A stretch of DNA of 14,944 nt, taken from contig CAYRMO010000072.1 of assembly GCA_964425355.1 (NCBI GenBank), forward strand, positions 1-14,944, written 5' to 3'. This document shows positions 1 through 7,415 of the stretch, one piece after another. The notes below the pieces were generated by a model, which did no database searches, was not told the origin of the DNA, and saw only the letters and a program-made list of their open reading frames with translations. Each line of letters starts with the position of its first letter. The stretch's first letter is position 1. Origin of the DNA: Litorimonas sp964425355. Its GTDB lineage: Bacteria; Pseudomonadota; Alphaproteobacteria; Caulobacterales; Maricaulaceae. The translations under genes and the position numbers were made by a program.

Positions 1-1349
1 CGCTTTGGGCGATGGGTCTGGCTGCACCGATTGCGGCGCTTTATATGTTGCCGCCGGAAGATGCGTCCTATGCCACATTAACCGTCAATGGCATGTTGCC
101 GCGCCTCACATCCTCTGTGATTGGGCTGGAGCTTGGCGTGGTGACGGCGACCTTGCTGACACCCCTAGCCTATATATATTTACGCTCTGGCGCGACCAAA
201 CGGCGGCCATGGCAAGTCACCGATGTAAGCGCCGCGTCACGCCCGATGCAGAGCTTGGGGCAATGGGCGGCGGATACGCTTACACTTTGGATTATCCTTG
301 CCGTCTTGACGGTTGCGGGCGCTGTTCTCAGCTTTTTTCGTTTGCCTACCGATGTAACATGGAACCCGCTTGCCATGGCGGTGACCTTATGGTTGCCCGC
401 TGCTCCGGCTCTGGCCTTAATTGCAGCGATCCGGACAGTATTTGATGCGCGCCCTTGGTTGCGGAAATGGTTGGGTGACGTTCTGTTTTTTATATTGTGG
501 CTCGCCGCGCTGATAAGTCCGATGATTGCCTCAGCCGCGTCAGGGGACGGCTTGAGCGTCACAGCAATTTTAGATGCGTTCGGATTTGCCGCCCCCATTG
601 CCGGCTCAACCGACGAGGTCATGAGCGGCGTCACAATCATTGGGTCCAGCGAAAGCACAGAGAGAATAAGCCTTGATGCTCTGCGAGGCGCTTTGGCGCC
701 AGCCTATTTAGGCTCGAGATTTTTCTGGCTTACGATAGCTCTGGCTCTCGCAGGTCTCGCGGGGGTCATCTATAAACCGCGCGTGGCAAAACTCCAGAAA
801 CACGTCACCCAATCCCATAGCAAAGCCCTGTTGCGCTCAAAAGCCCGCACGCAAAAAGCTCTATCCAATCCGATTAAGATCACGCCCGCCTCCCCATTTA
901 TTGCGACATTCATATCTGAAACCCGGCTGATTTTACGCGGGAAGATAATGCTAATTTTGATTATTGGCGCGGCCCTAATCGGCGGGGTCTTACCCTATGA
1001 GAAGATGGCAGGCCCAGCGATTTGGCTGGCGCTCCTCTTTCCGGTCACGGCAGAAAGCGGACGTTGGCAAAGTCAAAACACAAGACAATTTTTTGAGACA
1101 ACAGGCCTGAGTTTCTGGCGGCGAGCAGCTTTGTTTTATCTGGCGTCCGTGACGATTTTCTGTGTCGCTCATATTCCTGCCATTGGACATATGGCCGCCA
1201 CCGGCAATTGGGATATAGCCTCCCAAATGGGGGCAATCATCCTGGGCGTTCCAGCTGTGGCGACCGCCCTTGGATATATAACCAAAGGCCCGATTGCAGG
1301 ACGTCTCATACTTCTGATTGCATGGTATGTCTTTATGTCGGCGAGCTAG
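1..1349 (+). CDS. Polytopic membrane protein, probable ABC-2-type transporter permease (5' end outside window)
   Basis: The reading frame is open to the left edge (first full codon at 3), so the ATG at 12 is probably internal and the true start lies outside. The visible 445 or so residues contain about ten hydrophobic segments, for example LGVVTATLLTPLAYIYL, WIILAVLTVAGAVLSFF, FFILWLAALISPMIA, FWLTIALALAGLAGVIY and IMLILIIGAALIGGVL, with a basic cytoplasmic stretch rich in K/R/Q at roughly residues 253-290. After that stretch comes FIATFISETRLILRGK, an arrangement (Glu and Arg just before a membrane segment) seen in ABC-2 permeases. No ATPase motif is present; the ATP-binding partner would be upstream, outside the window. 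The family is inferred from topology only; another polytopic membrane protein is possible. It is followed by an AT-rich palindrome and then the AraC-type regulator gene on the same strand. Confidence 0.55.
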   Translation, partial: LWAMGLAAPIAALYMLPPEDASYATLTVNGMLPRLTSSVIGLELGVVTATLLTPLAYIYLRSGATKRRPWQVTDVSAASRPMQSLGQWAADTLTLWIILAVLTVAGAVLSFFRLPTDVTWNPLAMAVTLWLPAAPALALIAAIRTVFDARPWLRKWLGDVLFFILWLAALISPMIASAASGDGLSVTAILDAFGFAAPIAGSTDEVMSGVTIIGSSESTERISLDALRGALAPAYLGSRFFWLTIALALAGLAGVIYKPRVAKLQKHVTQSHSKALLRSKARTQKALSNPIKITPASPFIATFISETRLILRGKIMLILIIGAALIGGVLPYEKMAGPAIWLALLFPVTAESGRWQSQNTRQFFETTGLSFWRRAALFYLASVTIFCVAHIPAIGHMAATGNWDIASQMGAIILGVPAVATALGYITKGPIAGRLILLIAWYVFMSAS

Positions 1350-1376
1350 TGCATTTTACGTTAAAATGAGTGCACC
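1350..1376. promoter_or_regulatory. AT-rich inverted repeat between permease and regulator genes
   Basis: A perfect 7-bp inverted repeat CATTTTA-CGT-TAAAATG lies at 1352-1368, and GTGCA (1350-1354) is mirrored by TGCAC (1372-1376) just outside it. It starts at the permease stop codon. The 3-nt loop and the absence of a following T run make a Rho-independent terminator unlikely; a protein-binding palindrome is equally possible. Confidence 0.3.
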
Positions 1377-1486
1377 GCCGACGCTATGGCCAATTGGATA
1401 GATGGCGACCGCCAGATGAGGCCCGGAAGATACAACCCTTAGGAATTTGTTGCACAGTATGATGGGTTCAGTCACAATATAGCTCT

Positions 1487-2491
1487 ATGCTGCTTTTGGA
1501 TACACTCCTGAGATTTCCAACAATTGTCGGTTTGCTGTTCTTTGGGGTCTTACTTTTACGCGATGAAAAATGGAGTCTCATCACACTTATCGGGTTTAGT
1601 TTGGCGATAAGCCTATCCGCACTTTTTCTCTCCAACGCCCCTCAAGCTTTGGCGCTTCCGGAAATTCCTTACAAAATTTCGCTTATTCTTGCAGCGCCTA
1701 ATCTAGCGCTCTTATGGTGGTTTGGACGATCGCTACTTGATGATAATTTTCAGCTCGGCGCTGTGGCGTGGATCGGATTTCTACTCCTGAGCCTCAATAA
1801 CCTCCCCTTCTTTATGGAATTGTTGGGAGATGATGCAAATTGGGTCAATGTGGGTTTAAACGTTCTTTCACTGGCGGTTCCAGCGCATCTTACGTTTCTG
1901 GCGATAGCGGGTTGGCGTGATGACTTGGTAAGAAAGCGCCGAACCTTTAGATTACTCTTATTGCTCTGGCTCATCGCAGGCTTGGCTGTAATCCTCATTC
2001 TTGAGGATAGCGGGGCGTCGGAACCCATTAAATCTCTTATTCGCCTAGCCCTCACATTTCCGGCGATATGGTATTTAATTATCACAAGCACGCGAATGCA
2101 GGCCCCATTCGGATTATCCGCCCAGAAGCCTGAACAGTTAAGGCAAAACGCAAATGATCCAGCCCTAGAAAGGCTGATGCATCTTATTGAGGTTGATCGG
2201 ATATATCTGGATGCATCTTTATCGCTTACGACGCTTGCGAAAACATGCGGCCTATCAGAATATCAGTTGAGAAATCTGATCAATGGCCATCTCGGCTATG
2301 CCAATTTTCCGGCTTTTCTGAATGTCTATCGAATAGGTGAAGCCCGGCAAAGGCTCGCCCAAACTGATGAACCAATCACGAACATTGCGCTCGACTGTGG
2401 ATATAAAACACTGTCGACTTTTAATCGCGCCTTTTTGCGGATTGAAGGCGTCACCCCGACGGCTTACCGCCAAACCAGTGTTAAAACTTAG
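1487..2491 (+). CDS. AraC-family transcriptional regulator with membrane-embedded N-terminal half
   Basis: The 334-residue protein has two parts. Residues 1 to about 205 contain six or seven hydrophobic segments (near 10-25, 31-50, 62-82, 90-110, 123-142, 155-173, 185-201). Residues about 229-330 are an AraC/XylS DNA-binding domain with two helix-turn-helix units: LTTLAKTCGLSEYQLRNLIN (247-266) and ITNIALDCGYKTLSTFNRAF (297-316), then the typical GVTPTAYR end. This is the 'transmembrane segments plus AraC HTH' architecture, thought to sense a ligand or state at the membrane and act directly on DNA. No clear SD precedes the ATG at 1487, but the hydrophobic N-terminus fits this start. The next gene, 104 bp downstream on the same strand, encodes an amidohydrolase and is the obvious candidate target; direct repeats in that gap could be the binding site. 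The domain assignment is firm; ligand and target are inference. Confidence 0.88.
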   Translation: MLLLDTLLRFPTIVGLLFFGVLLLRDEKWSLITLIGFSLAISLSALFLSNAPQALALPEIPYKISLILAAPNLALLWWFGRSLLDDNFQLGAVAWIGFLLLSLNNLPFFMELLGDDANWVNVGLNVLSLAVPAHLTFLAIAGWRDDLVRKRRTFRLLLLLWLIAGLAVILILEDSGASEPIKSLIRLALTFPAIWYLIITSTRMQAPFGLSAQKPEQLRQNANDPALERLMHLIEVDRIYLDASLSLTTLAKTCGLSEYQLRNLINGHLGYANFPAFLNVYRIGEARQRLAQTDEPITNIALDCGYKTLSTFNRAFLRIEGVTPTAYRQTSVKT

Positions 2492-2502
2492 CCTTAGAGC
2501 CT

Positions 2503-2543
2503 TTTTTAGAAATTGCAGTGCGGTTTTAAGAAATTGCGGAGCG
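2503..2543 (+). promoter_or_regulatory. Tandem direct repeat, candidate AraC-type operator
   Basis: Two near-identical blocks, TTTTTAGAAATTGCAGTGCG (2503-2522) and TTTTAAGAAATTGCGGAGCG (2524-2543), share the core AGAAATTGC. The cores start at 2508 and 2529, exactly 21 bp apart, i.e. two helical turns. AraC-family regulators commonly bind direct repeats on one face of the helix. The pair lies between the AraC-type gene and the amidohydrolase gene, about 55-90 bp before the latter's start. Binding is inferred. Confidence 0.5.
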
Positions 2544-2595
2544 CTGCTCCTATTTTCCCGTCAGGCTGCCTCTCAGTAGCAAAGAGGATATCGCA

Positions 2596-4050
2596 ATGAA
2601 GATATTTTTAAAGTTCGCCCTGGGATTAATCCTTATAATAGGCGGGATCGGCCTTTTATCTGTCTATATGTTAAAGCCCCCATATGTGCCTGTCCCGCCA
2701 TCAGAGCGGCACATCTTTACACAGCTTAATATCTATAATCCTGGAAAACCTATTCTCTCCAATCAAACGATTATCATCGATAAGGGGGTAATCGAAGACA
2801 TAAGGCCTAGCTTGCCATCAGATAAAGGCACAATATGCGAGGGATGTTACGTCATGCCCGGTTTGATCGATGCGCATGTGCACACGCCCCCCTCTGTCGC
2901 CATCGGTAATCGAGAGCTGTTCTCGCTTTTATATCTCAAACACGGCGTCACAACGATACGCGATTTAGGGCAACTAGATGATGATCTGCCAAAACTGGTC
3001 GATCATCTAAACTCAGGAAAGCTCGCCGGACCGCGCATCTATTATTGCGGGCCTATTCTTGACGGGGATCCGGCCAGCGTGCCGGGTTCAAAAATTGTAT
3101 TGAATGCGGAAGACGGAAGACAGGCTGTCGCGGCCCATGCGCGCCTCGGCGTTGACTGTATCAAAGTTTACGGAAATCTGTCACCAGAAGCCTATAAGGG
3201 CGTAGCCGAAGAAGCCGCTCGCATGGGATTGCCGCTTGTGGGGCATACGCCACATGCATTGTCATTTCACGACATTCATAATTTTGAGAGCCAGCATCAC
3301 ACGGGCATCCCTTATCTCGATAAACCCGCGCCACAAACCCACGCTTATAAGAGCCAAGATGTCATCGACATGACGCCGGCCGATATTGACGCCGTTCTGG
3401 ACGTTATGGTCAAAAATAATATCTCATACCTCCCAACAAATGCCAATCTGATGTCACGTCTGACAGTGTCAGATCGGGAACGATTTCCGCCCTCTGATGG
3501 CTTCCAGCACCTCCCCGAATTTTGGGAATTGGCATGGCCCTCTATTGTCTCTCATCCAGAAACCGATCACGAAATTGAAACGGAACTGGAGTCGTTTCCC
3601 GCCAAACTCTCATTCATTCGCCAAGCCCATGCGCGCGGCGTGGACGTATTGGTTGGTACAGATGTTGTCATGCCTTATGTGATCCCGGGTGAATCCTTGC
3701 ATCAGGAACTCAAGCTCATGTCCGTTGCCTTAGGCTCTGATAACTTAGCGCTCCAAGCCGCGACGTTGATAAATGGCAAACATATCGACCCTGGGAAAAT
3801 CGGAGACATTTCCAAAGGGGCTTATGCCGATCTTCTTTTGTTTAAGACAGACCCACGCGGCGATATCACCAAGGTCCAACAATGGGATTACGTGGTAGTG
3901 GGCGGCCGTATATATCCGCGCGAAGATGTGGACGCCGCTATTGATCGCTTTGACCAACACTTTAGAGGGCGATTTTATTCAACCATAATGTCCGCCGCAT
4001 ATGGTGTTTTAGCGTCTGATTATGAAAACTCAGAGCTTACGAAACATTAG
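2596..4050 (+). CDS. Membrane-anchored metal-dependent amidohydrolase (imidazolonepropionase/prolidase-like)
   Basis: The 484-residue protein starts at ATG 2596 with GAGG about 9 nt upstream. Residues 5-25 form one hydrophobic segment (uncleaved anchor or signal peptide), placing the enzyme in the periplasm or on the outer face of the inner membrane. The amidohydrolase signature is complete: MPGLIDAHVH with metal ligands His94 and His96, the carboxylated-lysine candidate Lys190 in CIKVYG, His217 in VGHTPH, a further His234/His235 pair, and Asp356 in VGTD. The C-terminus returns to the small beta domain (GDISKGAYADLLLF, then VVVGGRIY). This is the binuclear-metal hydrolase fold of the imidazolonepropionase-like/Xaa-Pro dipeptidase group. 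The substrate (amide, dipeptide, lactone or organophosphate-like) cannot be read from sequence. Probably controlled by the adjacent AraC-type regulator. Confidence 0.9.
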   Translation: MKIFLKFALGLILIIGGIGLLSVYMLKPPYVPVPPSERHIFTQLNIYNPGKPILSNQTIIIDKGVIEDIRPSLPSDKGTICEGCYVMPGLIDAHVHTPPSVAIGNRELFSLLYLKHGVTTIRDLGQLDDDLPKLVDHLNSGKLAGPRIYYCGPILDGDPASVPGSKIVLNAEDGRQAVAAHARLGVDCIKVYGNLSPEAYKGVAEEAARMGLPLVGHTPHALSFHDIHNFESQHHTGIPYLDKPAPQTHAYKSQDVIDMTPADIDAVLDVMVKNNISYLPTNANLMSRLTVSDRERFPPSDGFQHLPEFWELAWPSIVSHPETDHEIETELESFPAKLSFIRQAHARGVDVLVGTDVVMPYVIPGESLHQELKLMSVALGSDNLALQAATLINGKHIDPGKIGDISKGAYADLLLFKTDPRGDITKVQQWDYVVVGGRIYPREDVDAAIDRFDQHFRGRFYSTIMSAAYGVLASDYENSELTKH

Positions 4051-4134
4051 GGGTAAACACCGACTATTTTGGACTGAACTTCCATGCGCTTTTGACGTAA
4101 CTCAAAATATATTTGGTTTAACCTGTCTTGAAGT

Positions 4135-5262
4135 TTAATTCAGAACAGTACGCGTATCGATGATTTCCACATCATGCATTTGATCAAGATAAGCCTCGAA
4201 GTAAGGTTTGTGAGAAGCGCCAACGATTGTGAGCACTCGGCCCCCGGGCTTTGTGGTCGCGGCCGTCATGATCAATGCAGTCATTTGTAGATTTCTAGCC
4301 TGCCACCCCATCGTATACCGACGGCCATAAGCTTCTGGCTCTGCATCATTCATTGTCCGCTTCCAATCGCAGCTCATCTGCGTGCGCTGATAATTGGCAT
4401 CGTTTAATTCGTGATATGCGCCCAAGATATCACCTGCCGCGAGTTTAGTCTCAGGAGATTTAAAGTGAGCCTGACACGGGTCAGTCTTGTCTGGCCATAG
4501 TTCTGATACTCTAGCCCCATAAGCCTCTCTCTCGCCTTCAGAATAGAAGTAGGACCCATGATCATCAGCATAGAACACACGTTCCAAACCCCGCCGCGCT
4601 GCGAGTCGTGCCGCAATAGAATTGCTCTCATTCAAATCTTGGCTCTTTGCGTTAAGTACGTCCACAGATTTTGGTCCAAGACCGTCACCGGCCACGCGGT
4701 CCGCATCATCAAGACGATGCCACTGCACGAGTGCGGAATAAAGCGCCTCACTTGCGAGAAACGCCGCTGCCAGGGATCGGCGCTGTGCTGCGCTAGGTGC
4801 ATCTGGCCAGTCTTTTAAGGCACGGCGCGCCTTAAAACTTCCTTCGGCTAGGGTTAAGCCAGACTCTTCACGGTAGGGCGTGCCATCAAAACAATAGCCA
4901 TCCGCATAGCCAACATGCTCTAGCGGATAGGCGCGAGCGCGATTGCAGGTCATACCAGAGGAATTCTCTATCGTGATTACGTCAGGCTCATATGCGGCTA
5001 AACGATCTAAAATTGGATCAAGATCATCCAACGTAATATCCTCACGGTAATTGGCGAGATGGACCGTCCCTAAAACCATAATTTGTGTGGGCGGGACGGT
5101 AAGGGCTGGATCAACGCCATTGAAATTTAAGTCTTCATTATTAGAGCAAGATGCCATTGCCATCGCCATCGCCATCGCCATCGCCATCGCCATCGCCATC
5201 GCCATGACAATAATTCCTATCAAGGATTTCAAATTATATCTTATATTTCGAAAACAGGTCAT
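4135..5262 (-). CDS. DUF5694-type TraB/GumN-like lipoprotein with (Met-Ala)9 signal peptide
   Basis: The chosen start (ATG at 5260-5262) has AGGA 8 nt upstream and gives 375 residues. In-frame ATGs at 5280 (weaker AGGGA upstream) and 5307 (no SD) are alternatives. The N-terminus is basic (RNIRYNLK), then LIGIIV plus nine Met-Ala pairs, then S-C: a lipoprotein-like signal with Cys39 as the lipidated residue (M-A-S-C lipobox). The mature part begins with a short polar linker. Two GxxH motifs, VLGTVH (Gly65, His68) near the start and VGASH (Gly348, His351) near the end, plus Glu99 in ITIENSSG, match the TraB/GumN/Tiki-like pattern of two GxxH motifs and conserved Glu. I recognise the family as DUF5694. 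A metal-dependent hydrolase or protease activity is plausible but unproven. The gene lies downstream of a GST gene on the same strand and converges with the amidohydrolase gene. Confidence 0.75.
   Translation of the reverse strand: MTCFRNIRYNLKSLIGIIVMAMAMAMAMAMAMAMAMASCSNNEDLNFNGVDPALTVPPTQIMVLGTVHLANYREDITLDDLDPILDRLAAYEPDVITIENSSGMTCNRARAYPLEHVGYADGYCFDGTPYREESGLTLAEGSFKARRALKDWPDAPSAAQRRSLAAAFLASEALYSALVQWHRLDDADRVAGDGLGPKSVDVLNAKSQDLNESNSIAARLAARRGLERVFYADDHGSYFYSEGEREAYGARVSELWPDKTDPCQAHFKSPETKLAAGDILGAYHELNDANYQRTQMSCDWKRTMNDAEPEAYGRRYTMGWQARNLQMTALIMTAATTKPGGRVLTIVGASHKPYFEAYLDQMHDVEIIDTRTVLN
5153..5206. repeat. Hexanucleotide tandem repeat (GCCATC)n inside the lipoprotein signal sequence
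   Basis: Seven perfect GCCATC units (5159-5200) are flanked by one variant on each side, GCCATT (5153-5158) and GCCATG (5201-5206), nine units in all. On the coding (minus) strand each unit encodes Met-Ala. Gain or loss of units keeps the frame but changes the hydrophobic core of the signal peptide by two residues per unit. Such perfect short arrays are prone to slippage, so copy number may vary among strains. Confidence 0.95.
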
Positions 5263-5353
5263 ACCTAATATCCTATGCATATAAATCCCTGATATGAACA
5301 CCTTCAAATTAGAATGCGGCCCTTAATCCGGTACTCTAAACGCCTATTGCGCC

Positions 5354-5971
5354 TCAGCTTACCTCTGCCAAAGCGGCGATCGCTGCGGGGGGCGCAAACA
5401 TAGTGTCGCGATAGTTTAAATATTTTTCCGGGACTTCAAATTTAAAACGGTCCGCCCAATCGAAGGTTTGCGCCAGTAGGATATCGGCAAATGTAAACGC
5501 ATTTCCGAGCGCAAATTCTTCAAGCGAAACGAATTCCCCTAATGCCTTGACGGCTTTAGCAAATTCCCAATTCGCCGTTTCTAACATTTGTGGCACACGA
5601 TATGCCTCGGGAATTGCAAAACGGTGTTTGCCATTACTCCATAAAGGCTGCTCTAATTCCGCCATTATGAAAAAAGACAATTCGTCATAGCGCGCACGTG
5701 CCTGCGGCTCCGTCGGAATAAAGGAACGGTCTGAAAGCCTATCTATATAATTAATAATTGCCGCGCTTTCCGTCAGCGTAAAGTCATTATGCGTTAAAGC
5801 CGGCACTTTACCTTGATGGTGTATTTGCAAATATTCTGAGGATTGCGAACCATTTGTGTCAGAGCTGAACAAACCTATGGCTATAAATTCATGCGCGACA
5901 TCTGCTTCGTGAAGCGCCCATAAACATCGAAAAGAACGCGATCTGCCAGATCCATATAATTTTACAGTCAT
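5354..5971 (-). CDS. Glutathione S-transferase family protein
   Basis: The ATG at 5971 gives a 205-residue protein beginning MTVKLYGSGRSRS, the usual GST start and length. An upstream TTG at 6031 would add 20 residues unlike the family, so I reject it. The N-terminal thioredoxin fold (about 1-80) has the Ser-rich active-site loop SGRSRSFR, cis-proline Pro57 in GKVPAL and the glutathione-binding Glu68-Ser69 (LTESAAI). The helical domain carries the N-capping motif region FTFADILLAQ (159-168) with Asp163. Expected role: cytosolic conjugation or reduction with glutathione; the substrate is unknown. The SD is weak. The gene is transcribed toward the lipoprotein gene, about 90 bp away; its upstream side abuts the first GNAT remnant, so it is the last gene before the mosaic region. 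Confidence 0.88.
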   Translation of the reverse strand: MTVKLYGSGRSRSFRCLWALHEADVAHEFIAIGLFSSDTNGSQSSEYLQIHHQGKVPALTHNDFTLTESAAIINYIDRLSDRSFIPTEPQARARYDELSFFIMAELEQPLWSNGKHRFAIPEAYRVPQMLETANWEFAKAVKALGEFVSLEEFALGNAFTFADILLAQTFDWADRFKFEVPEKYLNYRDTMFAPPAAIAALAEVS

Positions 5972-6054
5972 TAATTTAAACTCGCAAATAAGATGAAGGT
6001 GTCTTGGTGTTGCGTGTAAGTCATTTGCCAATATATGTCGAGGTGTCCCACTAG

Positions 6055-6220
6055 AACCAGAGTTTGATCAAAACCTTACTGAAACAATCAGACGAAGAAT
6101 TTGCACGGCGCGATATTTCTTTTGCAATTCTTCACCCGACACTCAAGGCGACACCTCTCTATCAAAGGCTGGGTTGGACGAAATCTGGTGAGATGGTTAA
6201 ACATATTTAGGGTTGAAGGG
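6055..6220 (+). pseudogene. GNAT acetyltransferase 3'-end remnant, copy 1
   Basis: From 6055 the sequence reads in frame NQSLIKTLLKQSDEEFARRD and on to LGWTKSGEMVKHI and stop TAG at 6208-6210. This is the C-terminal third of a GNAT N-acetyltransferase: the end of the acetyl-CoA loop helix and the LYQRLGW motif-B element. A TAG at 6052-6054 closes the frame directly upstream and no N-terminal part is present. By eye, 142 of 156 bases match copy 2 (7251-7406) with no gaps. The ten bases after the stop resemble those after copy 3. The piece is too short to be a functional enzyme. Confidence 0.85.
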
Positions 6221-6324
6221 CGCGAGCGATGGGTTATCCATAAAATTCAAAATCCAAATTGACTATCCTGGACAGGAATATCCCAATAATTGCATAGCGG
6301 CAAAAGCGGGACTTAGGGGGTTAA
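6211..6324. other. Short spacer between GNAT copy 1 and the secreted-protein gene
   Basis: No open frame of note. A small interrupted inverted repeat (ATCCTG-GA-CAGGA) near 6267-6281 is the only structure I see. It lacks a T run on the strand needed to terminate the adjacent minus-strand gene. Confidence 0.4.
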
Positions 6325-7050
6325 TTATTGAGCACAGAGATTAGGCTCAAGAAAATCACTTCTTCTTACATGAATAGATAAAGTTTCAGGGTCATGTTTC
6401 AATTCGAATAAAAATTCACCATCACTATCTTCGACGCATTGTGTCCAACTATGATCATTTAGCTGCCAGTCTGGATCTTTCTTTATAAAATTATCGATAA
6501 AACTTGTTTTAGAAATCGTCGGTTTCTCCAGCCTCATTTCGCATGTTTTTCCAGGGCTATTTTTATAGGGCAAATTCCACCCAATTCTTGTCGTAAGCCT
6601 AGCATCATCTTCAAAAATATAAGTTTCCAATGGTGTTGTCACAGTTTTAATTTTTGGCAGAGGTAGAATCTGTAAGGGGCCATAAATTACCCAGACTCCG
6701 GATGGATTTTTACACCTATAATAATTATTCATTCCACTTATGGGCTCACACACAGGCTCACTTCCGAGTTCAACTACATATTGATTTGACATCATGTCAC
6801 TTGAAGCGCGCCTAAACCCTTCGTCACCAAGAATTTTTTGGTGATGTGCTTTATTGTTACTCAGTGCCAGTTCCGATTTATGTAGGATGAAAGGCATACA
6901 AATTTTTTCAAATGATGAAACCACCTGCATTAAATTTGGATCTGACAAATCTGCTTTAAAGATGTTTGAATTTACATTTTCGGCGTACGCAGACACCTCT
7001 GAAAGCAGGGCGCCAAAAACAGATACAAGAATGACAAACATTGACCTCAT
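6325..7050 (-). CDS. Secreted six-cysteine protein of unknown function
   Basis: The 241-residue protein has a clear signal peptide: Met-Arg, hydrophobic core MFVILVSVFGALL, and an A-x-A cleavage site (Ala21-Tyr22-Ala23 before Glu24), so it should be exported to the periplasm or outside. The mature part has six cysteines (51, 101, 113, 170, 205, 239), an even number compatible with three disulfides. It is rich in Asn, Lys and Asp, and the gene is more AT-rich than the left part of the window. I do not recognise a family. No SD is evident for the ATG at 7048-7050; an ATG at 7039-7041 (Met4) keeps the signal peptide intact. It is the only gene between GNAT remnants 1 and 2 and lies in the opposite orientation to them. 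It looks like a recently acquired accessory gene. Confidence 0.72.
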   Translation of the reverse strand: MRSMFVILVSVFGALLSEVSAYAENVNSNIFKADLSDPNLMQVVSSFEKICMPFILHKSELALSNNKAHHQKILGDEGFRRASSDMMSNQYVVELGSEPVCEPISGMNNYYRCKNPSGVWVIYGPLQILPLPKIKTVTTPLETYIFEDDARLTTRIGWNLPYKNSPGKTCEMRLEKPTISKTSFIDNFIKKDPDWQLNDHSWTQCVEDSDGEFLFELKHDPETLSIHVRRSDFLEPNLCAQ

Positions 7051-7148
7051 GAAAGCATAATAACACTTTTAGGCCTTTCAATCAATCTATTGCGGGCGAA
7101 GTATGGTTAGCTTTCAGTGTTTAAACCTAGAAATTCTCCGCGCTCTAA

Positions 7149-7406
7149 TACCTCCTTTTGGAGGAGGAATTGACGCTACTTCACTCGGAACATCCAAAAA
7201 GTCCCTATCGCGGCTATATTCTATATCTCTATGTGGAGGCCTCCCTCCGCAATCAGGGTTTGGCCAAAACCTTGCTGAAACAATCGGACGAAGCGTTTGC
7301 GCGACGCGATATTTCTTTTGCAATTCTCCACCCGACACTCAAGGCGACACCTCTCTATCAAAGGCTGGGTTGGACAAAATCTGGTGAGATGGTCAAACAA
7401 ATTTAG
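7149..7406 (+). pseudogene. GNAT acetyltransferase 3'-end remnant, copy 2 (longest)
   Basis: After a TAA at 7146-7148 the frame stays open to TAG at 7404-7406. It encodes the C-terminal half of a GNAT enzyme: GYILYLYVEASLRNQGLAKT contains motif A with the R/Q-x-x-G-x-A-type acetyl-CoA loop (RNQGLA), followed by the LYQRLGW motif-B element. About half of a normal GNAT domain (150 residues or so) is missing at the N-terminus. The only in-frame starts are TTG codons (7158, 7170), and the 7170 TTG lies only 2 nt after a GGAGGAGG run. I therefore call it a truncated remnant rather than a gene, although a small translated product cannot be excluded. It ends 9 bp before the stop of the convergent 1029-residue gene. 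Confidence 0.8.
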
Positions 7407-7415
7407 GTATGAGTA

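Noticed and set aside
1..445. Cysteine-rich open frame overlapping the permease gene
   Set aside because: It overlaps a long, clearly membrane-protein frame and has no family features; frame shadow.
2538..2556. Short hairpin GGAGC-GCT-GCTCC followed by TATTTT as terminator of the AraC gene
   Set aside because: The stem is only 5 bp, the T run is interrupted, and it overlaps the second copy of the direct repeat; not strong enough to list as a terminator.
5051..5284. Plus-strand open frame with an Ile-Ala repeat opposite the lipoprotein signal sequence
   Set aside because: It is the mirror of the hexanucleotide repeat and lacks protein-like sequence outside it; the minus strand has the signal peptide and conserved motifs.
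5972..6031. N-terminal extension of the glutathione S-transferase from a TTG codon
   Set aside because: The extra 20 residues do not look like a GST or a signal peptide, and the family start MTVKLYG is at 5971.
7151..7164. Hairpin CCTCC-TTTT-GGAGG at the start of GNAT remnant 2
   Set aside because: A 5-bp stem can arise by chance; it marks the junction but gives no evidence of a recombination site or a usable ribosome binding site.
7103..7387. Open frame overlapping GNAT remnant 2 in another frame, and one on the opposite strand
   Set aside because: Both are alternative-frame readings of the GNAT sequence; only the 7149-7406 frame shows family motifs.
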